64,000 nucleotides of DNA, taken from positions 558,001 to 622,000 of the forward strand of contig CAVTHV010000037.1 of NCBI GenBank assembly GCA_963734595.1. The letters run 5' to 3'. This DNA is from CAKKQX01 sp963734595. GTDB taxonomy: Bacteria; Pseudomonadota; Gammaproteobacteria; Burkholderiales; SG8-41. Below are positions 40,439 to 50,133 of this stretch, piece by piece. The notes under the pieces were generated by a model. That model saw only the letters and a list, made by a program, of their open reading frames with translations. It was not told where the DNA came from and ran no database searches. Position 1 is the stretch's first letter, and each line of letters begins with the position of its first letter. A program made the translations under genes and the position numbers.

Positions 40439-41362
40439 ATGGACATTTTTCTACAGCAGATCATCAACGGCCTGGTGCTGGGCAGTATCTATGCGCTGGT
40501 GGCGCTCGGCTATACCATGGTCTACGGCATCCTCGGCCTCATCAATTTTGCCCATGGCGACATCGTCATGGTCGGCGCCCTCATCGCGCTCACCGTGACC
40601 AACGCGCTCGCCGGGAGCGGGCTGCCGGCGCCGCTGGTGCTGCTGCTTGCCGCGGCGGTGGCCATGCTGGTGTGCGGCTCGCTCGGGTTCGTCATCGAAC
40701 GCGTCGCCTATCGGCCGCTGCGCCGCGCGCCGCGGCTGGCGCCGCTGATCACGGCGATCGGCATCTCGATCCTGCTGCAATACTCGGCGGCGCTGATCTG
40801 GGGCAAGCAGTATATTTCGATGCCGGAACTGATCAAGCCCGCGCAGATTGCCGTCGGCGGCGCCCAGTTTACGCAACTGCAGGGATTTATTTTCCTGCTC
40901 GCCTGCGCGGTCATGGCGGGGCTGCTGTGGTTCATCAAGGCGAGCCGCATGGGCCGGGCCATGCGCGCCACCGAGCAGAATCCCGATGTCGCGGAGCTCA
41001 TGGGCGTCGACACCAACCGCATCATCTCGTTCACGTTTCTGCTCGGCTCGGCGCTCGGCGCCGTCGCCGGCGTCATGGTCGTGCTCTATTACGGCATCGG
41101 CCACTATTTCATGGGCTTCATGCTGGGAATGAAGGCGTTCACCGCCGCGGTGCTGGGCGGCATCGGCAACGTCGCCGGCGCCATGCTCGGCGGCATGCTG
41201 CTCGGCATTATCGAAAGCCTCGCTTCCGGCTATATCGGGGATTTGACCGGCGGCGTGCTGGGCAGCAACTACCGGGACATCTTCGCTTTCCTGGTATTGA
41301 TTCTGGTGCTGGTGCTCAAGCCTTCCGGGCTCATGGGCCGGCATGAGGGCGAACGGGCATGA
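40439..41362 (+). CDS. livH: Branched-chain amino-acid ABC transporter permease LivH
   Basis: A 307-residue membrane permease: MDIFLQQIINGLVLGSIYAL, GYTMVYGILGLINFAHGDIV, GRAMRATEQNPDVAELMGVD (the cytoplasmic coupling loop) and AVLGGIGNVAGAMLGGMLLG. It is complete, with about eight helices. It overlaps livM by 4 bases (ATGA). Confidence 0.96.
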   Translation: MDIFLQQIINGLVLGSIYALVALGYTMVYGILGLINFAHGDIVMVGALIALTVTNALAGSGLPAPLVLLLAAAVAMLVCGSLGFVIERVAYRPLRRAPRLAPLITAIGISILLQYSAALIWGKQYISMPELIKPAQIAVGGAQFTQLQGFIFLLACAVMAGLLWFIKASRMGRAMRATEQNPDVAELMGVDTNRIISFTFLLGSALGAVAGVMVVLYYGIGHYFMGFMLGMKAFTAAVLGGIGNVAGAMLGGMLLGIIESLASGYIGDLTGGVLGSNYRDIFAFLVLILVLVLKPSGLMGRHEGERA

Positions 41363-42457
41363 GTCGCGCCCCGGACCTGCGCGCCCTTTTATCACGCCAG
41401 CGCTGGCTGACCTATCTGGTCATTGCCGTGCTGCTGCTGGTCTTGCCGTTCGCGACCGACAGCCTGCTCGGCCGCACCTGGGTGCGCATCATCGATGTTG
41501 CGCTGCTGTTCACGATGCTCGCGCTCGGGCTCAATATCGTCGTCGGCTTCGCCGGCCTCCTCGACCTCGGCTACATCGCGTTCTTCGCCGTCGGCGCATA
41601 TAGCTACGCGCTGCTCGCTTCGCCGCAATTCGGCATTCACGCATCCTTCATCCTGCTGTTGCCGCTGGGCGCCCTGGTGGCGGCGGTGTTCGGCACCGTG
41701 CTCGGCGCGCCCACGCTGAGGCTGCGCGGCGATTATCTTGCCATCGTCACGCTCGGCTTCGGCGAAATCACGCGGATTTTTATCAACAATCTGAACCGCC
41801 CCTACAACATCACCAACGGGCCCCAGGGCATCACCCTGATCGACCCGCTGCAGGCAGGCGGGTTCGCGCTGAGCAAAACCTATACGTTAGGCGGCTTGAC
41901 CATTGCGCCGGTACACAGCTACTACTTCGTGTTCCTCGCCTGCGCGCTCGCCTCGATTTTCATCACGCTGCGTCTGGAGGATTCGCGCATCGGCCGCGCC
42001 TGGATCGCCATCCGCGAAGATGAAATGGCGGCGAGTTCCATGGGCATCAATACGCGCAATATCAAACTGCTCGCGTTTGCCATGGGCGCGACCTTCGGCG
42101 GCGTGGCGGGCGGTCTGTTCGCCTCCTTCCAGGGCTTCATCAGCCCCGAGAGCTTCACCCTGATCGATTCGATCATGGTGCTGTGCATGGTGGTGCTGGG
42201 CGGCATGGGCAACATCGGCGGGGTCGTGCTGGGGGCGCTGCTGCTCACCGCGCTGCCGGAAGCGTTGCGCTACGCCGGGCCGCTCCAACAAAACTTGCTC
42301 GGCGACGTCTACGTCGACCCGTCCGATCTGCGCATGCTGCTGTTCGGGTTGGCGCTGGTGCTGATGATGCTGTTCCGCCCGGCCGGATTGTGGCCGTCTA
42401 CCATACGGCGCCGTGAACTGGCTGTCGCAGACGATGATGCCGACGAGGAGCCCGCCC

Positions 42458-42471
<14 letters not shown>
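41359..42471 (+). CDS. livM: Branched-chain amino-acid ABC transporter permease LivM
   Basis: A 370-residue permease: ALGLNIVVGFAGLLDLGYIA, RGDYLAIVTLGFGEITRIFI, DSRIGRAWIAIREDEMAASS and VLGGMGNIGGVVLGALLLT. It pairs with LivH to form the channel. Its start overlaps livH and its end overlaps livG, so the operon is translationally coupled. Confidence 0.96.
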
Positions 42472-43223
<752 letters not shown>

Positions 43224-43237
<14 letters not shown>

Positions 43238-43934
43238 AGTGAGGGGACTGAAGGTCTCTTACGGCGGGATCAACGCGGTGAAAGGCATCGATCTCGATGT
43301 GCGCCGCGGCGAGCTGGTCACGCTGATCGGCGCCAACGGCGCCGGCAAAACCACCACGCTGCGCGCCCTGTGCGGACTGCTCAAACCCGCCGCCGGCCAT
43401 ATCCACTATAATAACAAAGACATAACAGCACAGCCGCCCTACCGCCTGGTACGGCAAGGCATGGCGCTGGTGCCGGAAGGGCGCGGTGTGTTTGCGCGGC
43501 TTACGGTGGAAGAAAACATCGCAATGGGAGCGTACAGCCGTGTTGACCCCTCGCAGATTGCCGCAGATCGCGACCGCGTTTACGAATTGTTTCCGCGGCT
43601 TGCCGAACGGCGCAAGCAGCTGGCCGGCACGCTTTCGGGCGGCGAGCAGCAGATGCTCGCGATCGGCCGCGCGCTGATGAGCCGCCCCGGCCTGCTTTTG
43701 CTGGACGAGCCAAGCATGGGCCTCGCGCCGCTGATGGTGCACAAAATATTCGAGACCATCCGTGCCATTGCCGCGGAAGGCGTGACCCTGCTGCTCGTCG
43801 AACAGAACGCCCGGCTTGCGCTGGAAATCTGTGATCGCGGTTATGTCATGGAAAGCGGCGCCATCGCGCTCACCGACAGCGCGCAGGCGTTGCTCGTCAA
43901 CCCCCAGGTCAGGCAGGCCTATCTTGGAGAATAA
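43224..43934 (+). CDS. livF: Branched-chain amino-acid ABC transporter ATPase LivF
   Basis: A 236-residue ABC ATPase: Walker A GANGAGKTTTLRAL, MALVPEGRGVFARLTVEENI, signature GTLSGGEQQMLAIGRALM, Walker B LLLLDEPSMGLAP and the H-loop replaced by Gln (LLLVEQNAR), usual in LivF. The start is the GTG at 43224, inside livG's last codons (14-base overlap); a TTG at 43230 is also possible. Confidence 0.95.
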
Positions 43935-43956
43935 ACTGCCGAGCCCGGGTTTCACC

Positions 43957-45807
43957 ATGAAGCCGCCCGCGGAGATGCAGATTGCGATCCGGGCTCTTGG
44001 CAGCGTGCGCGGCGCGCTGGTTACCGTCACCGCCGTTCTGCTCGCTGCGCTGCTGGGGTTCCTCTATATCAAGACCCAGGGCGTCGACATCAAGCGGCAG
44101 AACGAGGCCCTCAGTCATTTCCGCGAGCTGAAGGAAATCGACGCGCGCTGGGACGTCGAGGTTTTCCGCGCGCGCGCCGAACTCACGCTGCCGCGCTCCC
44201 CCGCCATCGATTATGGCGCCGGCCTGGCCCGCATCCAGCAGGAGCTCGCGGCGTCCGCGCACGATCTGGGCAGCCCCGTGCTGGAACGCGGCCTGCCCGA
44301 CCTGTTCAAGGCCTTCGCCGAGAAATCCGAACTGATGGCGAAATTCAGAAAGGCCAACGCGGAGGCCAAGCAGGCGTTGCAACGGGTGTCGGGCGCGGAC
44401 ACCGAGATCGCCGCCCTGGTGCGCGGCGCATGGCAGACCTTTCCCCAGCGCGAGCGGCTGGTGGCCGTGGAAAACGTCTTTGCGCAACTGCAGGCCAGCG
44501 CCCAGAAATACTATTTCGTTCCCAACGAAGCCCAGCGCAAGGATCTCGAGTCGATCGCAGCGGATCTACTCGATGCGACGGCCCCGCTGCCGCCGGCCCT
44601 GCGCGCCGGCCTTTCCCGCCTCGCCACCCATGTCCAGCAGTTGCTGGATGCCAAGTTTGTCGAGCAGCAGCTGTTCACGCGCGTGTCCTTCCTCACCGCG
44701 GGGCCGCGCATTGACAGCCTGACCAACGCCTTCAGTCACGAGCTGGAACAAATCCTCGTCGACCGTGAACGTTATCGCGTTTACCTGATTACCTATTCGG
44801 GCGCGCTGCTGATCCTGATCGCCCTTCTCGCCATGCGGCTGTTCGCGAGCTACCGCCTGCTCAATGCAGCGAATCTCGCGCTCAAAGCCGCCAACGAGGG
44901 ACTCGAGCAGCGGGTCGCCGAACGCACGCTCGAGCTGTCGGGCGCGCTCACCCAGCTCAAGGAGTCCGAAGCACAGCTGATCCAGACCGAGAAAATGTCC
45001 TCGCTCGGCCAGATGGTCGCCGGCGTGGCGCACGAAATCAACACGCCCCTCGCGTATATCAAGAACAGCCTGGGTTCGGTCAAAAGCAGGCTGCCGGATC
45101 TCGTGCAGCTGATCGCCGAAAGCGAGAAGCTGCTGGCGATGCTGCAGGCGGGCAACGCCGATCCGCATCAACTGTCCCGTCAATTCGCCCTGGCCAAGAC
45201 GCAGGTCAAGCAATTCAGGGAACACCATGCACTCGAGGAATTGCAAGGCCTGGTCAAGGACGGCCTGCACGGCATCGAACAGATTTCGGATATCGTCGGC
45301 AACCTCAGGGACTTCAGCCGGCTCGACCGCAGCAAAGTGGCGCTGTTCGATTTGAACGAAGGGCTGGAGAGCACGCTGCTGCTGGCGAAGCACGAAATCA
45401 AGCCGTTCACCATCAAGAGACAATTCGGCACGTTGCCGCCGATCACCTGTTCGCCGTCGCAGATCAACCAGGTGTTTCTCAACATCATCAATAATGCGGC
45501 CCAGGCCATGGAGAGCGGGGCGGGCACGATCACGCTGACCACGCGTTGCGAAGGTCCGGACCACGTCGCCGTGGAGATCGAGGACAGCGGCAAAGGCATC
45601 CCCCCGGACGTGCTGCCCCGGATTTTCGATCCCTTTTTCACCACCAAGGCCGTCGGCAAGGGCACCGGCCTGGGACTTTCGATCGCCTACAAGATCGTCA
45701 AGGCGCACGGCGGTAAAATCACGGTCGACTCCAGGGTAGGGGCCGGCACCAAATTTACGGTGGTGCTGCCGGTGACGCCCCCGGGCCAGGCCGAACCGGC
45801 GGTGTAA
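43957..45807 (+). CDS. Membrane sensor histidine kinase
   Basis: 616 residues: transmembrane helix about 17-38, a periplasmic helical sensor domain of about 230 residues, a second helix about 270-290, then a coiled-coil linker (RVAERTLELSGALTQLKESE). The HisKA box has the phospho-acceptor His359 in MVAGVAHEINTPLAYIKNSL. The HATPase has N box NIINNAAQAME, G1 EDSGKGIPPD, F box IFDPFFTTK and G2 GKGTGLGLSIAYKIV. It starts 22 bp after livF and is followed 21 bp later by the Ser/Thr kinase-receiver protein, its likely target. No receiver domain of its own. Confidence 0.93.
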   Translation: MKPPAEMQIAIRALGSVRGALVTVTAVLLAALLGFLYIKTQGVDIKRQNEALSHFRELKEIDARWDVEVFRARAELTLPRSPAIDYGAGLARIQQELAASAHDLGSPVLERGLPDLFKAFAEKSELMAKFRKANAEAKQALQRVSGADTEIAALVRGAWQTFPQRERLVAVENVFAQLQASAQKYYFVPNEAQRKDLESIAADLLDATAPLPPALRAGLSRLATHVQQLLDAKFVEQQLFTRVSFLTAGPRIDSLTNAFSHELEQILVDRERYRVYLITYSGALLILIALLAMRLFASYRLLNAANLALKAANEGLEQRVAERTLELSGALTQLKESEAQLIQTEKMSSLGQMVAGVAHEINTPLAYIKNSLGSVKSRLPDLVQLIAESEKLLAMLQAGNADPHQLSRQFALAKTQVKQFREHHALEELQGLVKDGLHGIEQISDIVGNLRDFSRLDRSKVALFDLNEGLESTLLLAKHEIKPFTIKRQFGTLPPITCSPSQINQVFLNIINNAAQAMESGAGTITLTTRCEGPDHVAVEIEDSGKGIPPDVLPRIFDPFFTTKAVGKGTGLGLSIAYKIVKAHGGKITVDSRVGAGTKFTVVLPVTPPGQAEPAV

Positions 45808-45828
45808 GTTCCGACACAACGACTGACT

Positions 45829-47757
45829 ATGGACACACCAGCCAAAATCGGGAAATACGAAATCCAGGGCATCCTCGGCAAGGGTGGCATGGGCGTCGTG
45901 TACCGGGCTTTCGATCCGGCGATCCAGCGCAGCGTGGCGATCAAAACCATCGACAAGTCGGCGCTGCAAGCCTCGGACCTGCAGTATGCGCTGACGCGCT
46001 TCCGTCACGAAGCCCAGGCGGTGGGGCGGCTGAACCATTCGCGTATCGCGGCGATTTACGACTATGGCGAGGACGCCGATCTCGCCTATATCGTGATGGA
46101 GCTGGTCAACGGCAAGACGATGTACCAGCACCTGCAGAACAACGCGCAGTTCGGGCTCAGGGAGATCGGCGAGATTGTGCGCCAGCTTCTCGACGGGCTG
46201 GGCTACGCCCATTCCCAGGGCGTTATTCACCGGGATATCAAGCCATCGAACATCCTGATCAATGACGACGGCCGCATCAAGATCAGCGATTTCGGCATCG
46301 CGCGCCTCGATACCTCGACGCTCACCATGGTCGGGGAAATCATGGGCTCGCCGAGCTATATGTCGCCCGAGCAGATCATCGGCACCGACATCGACGCGCG
46401 AACCGACATTTTTTCGGTCGGCGTAATCGCGTACGAGTTGCTCGCCGGCAGAAAACCGTTTTCCGGCAGCAACGTCGAGGTCATGCGCCAGACCGTCAAT
46501 GAGCGCCCGCCCAATCCGTCGGAATTCAATACCAGAATTTCGGTGCAGCTCGACTGGGCTACGCAGAAAGCGCTCGCCAAGAAACGCGAGGACCGCTTTC
46601 AGACAGCGGGCGAATTTTCGGAAGCATTTGCGAAGGGCATCGAGGCCAGCCTGCGCATCGCCTCGGCCGCGCCGGCCAAAGACCGCTTCGATGACGCGCC
46701 CACGCAGCGCATCGACCCCAATCTGATGAATGCCGCGCGCCTGCTTTCAGGTATGCAGCAGAGCAAAGCGCCGGTTGCCGACGTTCCGACCGATGCCCCG
46801 ACGCTGCCCTCGATCGCCACGCTCCCGCGCGCGTCCCGCGGCATCGACGCCAACAGCAAGAATGCCCGCATCCTGTTCGTCGACGACGAAGAGCGCATCG
46901 TGGCCGCGCTGCGGTCGATTTTCCGCGGCAGCTATCACGTCTTCACCGCAACGAACGGGCCGGAAGCGCTCGAGTTCGTCAAGAAATTCAACCCCCACGT
47001 CGTCGTGAGCGATCAACGCATGCCGGACATGCCGGGCGTCGAATTGCTGCGCCAGGTCAAGGAAATCACGCCCAACGCCGTGCGCATCCTGTTGACCGGC
47101 TATTCGGACCTCGCCGCCATCGTGGGCTCGGTGAACGACGGGGAGGTGTTCCGTTTCATCAGCAAGCCGTGGGACAACCAGGACATCCAGAGAGTCATCG
47201 CCGAGGCGGTCGCAGTCGCGCTGGAGCTTGCCGACACCGCCGCCGCGCCGGCCATCGTACCCGAGGTCATGACCGCGGGGATCCTGGTGGTGGATCCCGA
47301 CCAGGAAATTTTCCGCGCCACCAAGGAGCTGTTTGGCGCCAGCTGCCCGGTGGTCAGCGCGAAAACCCTTGACGAAGCGTTCGTCGCGCTGGAATCGCAG
47401 GAAATCGCGCTGATCCTCGCCGATATCGAAAACGGCGGCGCCGAGACCATCGCCACCTTCAAGCTGCTGAAACAGGAGCACCCGGAAATCCTGACCATCG
47501 TGCTGACTGCCGCATCGGATTCCGAACTGGTGATCGAGCTCATCAACGAGGCCCAGATCTTCCGCTTTCTGAACAAGCCGGTGAACCTGAAGCTGCTCAA
47601 GCAGCACGCGCAGGCCGCGTTGACGCGCCACCAGGCGTTCAAGCAGACGCCCGAGCTTACCCGACAGCATCGCGTTGAAAGCGCCAAGATCGACGGCCCG
47701 CTCGCCGACAAAATCCTCGGCCGCGTCAAATCGATCAGAAACTGGTTCGGTACTTAG
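45829..47757 (+). CDS. Ser/Thr protein kinase fused to two receiver (REC) domains
   Basis: 642 residues. Residues 8-280 are a Hanks-type kinase: glycine loop ILGKGGMGVVYRAF, Lys in VAIKTID, catalytic loop VIHRDIKPSN with Asp136, KISDFGIARL. After a linker comes REC1 (about 345-460): acidic pair Asp352/353, phospho-site Asp395 in VVVSDQRMPD, Lys446 in FISKPWD. REC2 (about 475-600): VVDPDQ, Asp532 in ILADIENG, Lys583 in FLNKPVN. The start has no strong ribosome-binding site and is close to the histidine kinase stop. The combination suggests that phosphorylation by the upstream histidine kinase gates Ser/Thr kinase output. Confidence 0.93.
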   Translation: MDTPAKIGKYEIQGILGKGGMGVVYRAFDPAIQRSVAIKTIDKSALQASDLQYALTRFRHEAQAVGRLNHSRIAAIYDYGEDADLAYIVMELVNGKTMYQHLQNNAQFGLREIGEIVRQLLDGLGYAHSQGVIHRDIKPSNILINDDGRIKISDFGIARLDTSTLTMVGEIMGSPSYMSPEQIIGTDIDARTDIFSVGVIAYELLAGRKPFSGSNVEVMRQTVNERPPNPSEFNTRISVQLDWATQKALAKKREDRFQTAGEFSEAFAKGIEASLRIASAAPAKDRFDDAPTQRIDPNLMNAARLLSGMQQSKAPVADVPTDAPTLPSIATLPRASRGIDANSKNARILFVDDEERIVAALRSIFRGSYHVFTATNGPEALEFVKKFNPHVVVSDQRMPDMPGVELLRQVKEITPNAVRILLTGYSDLAAIVGSVNDGEVFRFISKPWDNQDIQRVIAEAVAVALELADTAAAPAIVPEVMTAGILVVDPDQEIFRATKELFGASCPVVSAKTLDEAFVALESQEIALILADIENGGAETIATFKLLKQEHPEILTIVLTAASDSELVIELINEAQIFRFLNKPVNLKLLKQHAQAALTRHQAFKQTPELTRQHRVESAKIDGPLADKILGRVKSIRNWFGT

Positions 47758-47766
47758 CCACCGCGG

Positions 47767-48705
47767 TCACGCAAGCCATTCTTTGGCTACCAGGAACTCG
47801 GTGTAGAGTTTTTCTTCCGGGCTGCCCGGATCGGGTTTCCAGTTGTAGCGCCAGCTCACCTGGGGCGGCAGCGACATCAGGATCGATTCCGCCCGCCCGC
47901 CCGACTGCAGGCCGAACAACGTGCCGCGGTCGTAGACCAGATTGAATTCCACGTAGCGGCCGCGGCGATAGGCCTGAAAATCGCGCTCACGCTCGCCGTA
48001 CGCGATGCCCTTCCTGCGCTCGAGGATCGGGACATAGGCGGGCAGAAAATGCTCCCCGACCCTTTGCATGAGCCGGAAGCTGGTGTCGAAATCGGGCTGG
48101 TTGAGGTCATCGTAAAAAATACCGCCGATGCCGCGCGGCTCATTGCGGTGCTTGATGTAAAAATACTCGTCACACCACTTTTTGAAGCGCGGGTAACAAT
48201 CGGCGCCGAATGGCGCCAGCGCGTCGCGGCAGGCGCGATGGAAATGCATCGCGTCGTCCGCGAACGGGTAATACGGGGTCAGGTCCATGCCGCCGCCGAA
48301 CCACCACACCGGGTCGGCGCCGCTTTTTTCGGCGACGAAAAACCGGACGTTCATATGCACGGTGGGCACATAGGGGTTGCGCGGATGCAATACCAGCGAT
48401 ACCCCCATCGCCTGGAATGAGCGGCCCGCGAGTTCCGGACGCGACGCGGAAGCCGACGGCGGCAGGTGGGGGCCGAATACATGGGAAAAGCTGACGCCGG
48501 CCCGCTCGAACACATTGCCGTTTTCGAGGAGCCGCGTGATGCCGCCCCCGCCTTGCGCGCGATCCCAGCTGTCGCGCAGGAAATTCCTGCCGTCTATTGC
48601 GCCAAGTTGCGTGACGATTTTTTCCTGCAGTCCCAGCAGAAACTGCTTGATGGCGCCGGTGTCCACGCGTGCTGCCGCGCCAGCCGGCAGGGAAGGGGCG
48701 CTCAT
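47767..48705 (-). CDS. hemF: Oxygen-dependent coproporphyrinogen III oxidase HemF
   Basis: 312 residues from the ATG at 48705 (an in-frame start further up at 48804 lies within purD and is rejected). Family marks: GNVFERAGVSFSHVFG, VPTVHMNVRFF, WWFGGGMDLTPYYPF, KHRNEPRGIGGIFYDDLN and the C-terminal SLPPQVSWRYNW. It makes protoporphyrinogen IX from coproporphyrinogen III using O2, which shows an aerobic heme route. Its ATG is 10 bp after the purD stop; it is convergent with the kinase gene. Confidence 0.97.
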   Translation of the reverse strand: MSAPSLPAGAAARVDTGAIKQFLLGLQEKIVTQLGAIDGRNFLRDSWDRAQGGGGITRLLENGNVFERAGVSFSHVFGPHLPPSASASRPELAGRSFQAMGVSLVLHPRNPYVPTVHMNVRFFVAEKSGADPVWWFGGGMDLTPYYPFADDAMHFHRACRDALAPFGADCYPRFKKWCDEYFYIKHRNEPRGIGGIFYDDLNQPDFDTSFRLMQRVGEHFLPAYVPILERRKGIAYGERERDFQAYRRGRYVEFNLVYDRGTLFGLQSGGRAESILMSLPPQVSWRYNWKPDPGSPEEKLYTEFLVAKEWLA

Positions 48706-48715
48706 CGCAACCGCC

Positions 48716-50020
48716 CTATTTGCGAGGGGTTTGCGGCGCCGCATTGCCATTGCGCGCTTCCATCGCGCGGTGTCCGATGTCGCGCCTGAACTGCATGCCG
48801 TCAAAGCGGATCCGGTCGGCGATTTCGTAGGCGCGGCGCTGCGCGGTTTTCACGTTGTGGCCGAGCGCGGTCACACACAACACGCGGCCGCCGCTGGTCA
48901 TCACCTGGTCATCCTTGGGCGTCGTGCCGGCGTGGAATACGTGAAAGTCCTCGCCGGCTTGTTTAAGCCCTTGTATTATATCGCCTTTTCTTGGGTTGTC
49001 CGGATAACCGTGGGCGGCCAGCACCACGCCCAGCGCCACCCGCGGGTCCCACTCGGCTTCGACGCGATCCAGCGCGCCGTCGACTGCGTGCTCGATCAGC
49101 GTAACCAGGTCGCTTTTGAGCCGCATCATGATGGGCTGCGTTTCGGGGTCGCCCATGCGGCAGTTGAATTCGAGCACTTTGATCTGACCGCCGGTGCCGA
49201 CCATCAGGCCGGCATAGAGAAAACCGACATACGGCACGCCGTCTTTTTCCATGCCGTTGATCGCGGGCTGGATGACTTCGCGCATGACCTTGGCGTGAAT
49301 GCCCGGCGTGATGACCGGTGCCGGCGAATAAGCACCCATGCCGCCGGTGTTGGGTCCCTGATCGCCGTCCCTGAGCCGCTTGTGGTCCTGGCTGCTGGCC
49401 AGGGCCAGCGCGTGCCGCCCGTCGGACAACACGATGAAGCTCGCTTCTTCGCCGTCGAGAAACTGCTCGATTACGACGCGCGCGCCGGCCGCACCCATTT
49501 TGTTGTCGGTGAGCATCATGTCGACTGCGGCATGCGCTTCCTGAAGATCCGCGGCCACGACCACGCCCTTACCTGCAGCCAGCCCGTCGGCCTTGATCAC
49601 GATCGGCACGCCCTGGCGGTCGATGTAGGCGTGCGCCTGGGAGGCGTCGGTAAAAGTCGCGTACGCGGCGGTTGGAAGACCGTGCCGCGTCATGAATGCC
49701 TTGGCGTAATCTTTCGAGCTTTCAAGCTGCGCCGCCTTTTGGCTCGGGCCGAAAATTCTTAGCCCGGCCGCCTGAAACGCGTCGACGATACCTTCGGCCA
49801 GCGGGGCTTCGGGGCCGACTACGGTGAGTGCGATCGCCTCGTTCCTGGCAAACTCGATCAAGTCGGGAATCGCGGCCAGGGCGACGTTGGCCACCCCCTC
49901 CTCGGCAGCGGTACCGGCATTGCCGGGTGCGACGAACACTTTTGAGACGCGCGGCGATTGCGCGAGCTTCCATGCCAGCGCGTGCTCGCGGCCGCCCGCG
50001 CCAATCACGAGCACTTTCAT
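48716..50020 (-). CDS. purD: Phosphoribosylamine--glycine ligase PurD
   Basis: A complete 434-residue ATP-grasp enzyme: MKVLVIGAGGREHALAWKLA, VFVAPGNAGTAAEEGV, PIVIKADGLAAGKGVVVA, HKRLRDGDQGPNTGGMGAYS and EFNCRMGDPETQPIMMRL. It makes glycinamide ribonucleotide in purine synthesis. It is preceded by purH across an inverted-repeat spacer and followed closely by hemF. Confidence 0.98.
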   Translation of the reverse strand: MKVLVIGAGGREHALAWKLAQSPRVSKVFVAPGNAGTAAEEGVANVALAAIPDLIEFARNEAIALTVVGPEAPLAEGIVDAFQAAGLRIFGPSQKAAQLESSKDYAKAFMTRHGLPTAAYATFTDASQAHAYIDRQGVPIVIKADGLAAGKGVVVAADLQEAHAAVDMMLTDNKMGAAGARVVIEQFLDGEEASFIVLSDGRHALALASSQDHKRLRDGDQGPNTGGMGAYSPAPVITPGIHAKVMREVIQPAINGMEKDGVPYVGFLYAGLMVGTGGQIKVLEFNCRMGDPETQPIMMRLKSDLVTLIEHAVDGALDRVEAEWDPRVALGVVLAAHGYPDNPRKGDIIQGLKQAGEDFHVFHAGTTPKDDQVMTSGGRVLCVTALGHNVKTAQRRAYEIADRIRFDGMQFRRDIGHRAMEARNGNAAPQTPRK

Positions 50021-50028
50021 AACTTGGA

Positions 50029-50119
50029 TGAAACCTGAAATGTGAAACGTGAAACAAGGATAGTCAGTGGCATCGTGTTGTTGTTTTTACTTTTCACCAT
50101 TCACGTTTCACTATTCACC
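50029..50119. repeat. Inverted simple-sequence arms between purH and purD
   Basis: Left arm (50029-50057) is made of TGAAACCTGAAATGTGAAACG-type units; right arm (50090-50119) of TTTCACC/ATTCACG units, its reverse complement pattern. The purH-purD spacer contains little else. Confidence 0.75.
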
Positions 50120-50133
50120 ATATTTTCGCCACG

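Noticed and set aside
44566..46230. 554-codon minus-strand frame
   Set aside because: Antisense shadow across the histidine kinase and Ser/Thr kinase genes.
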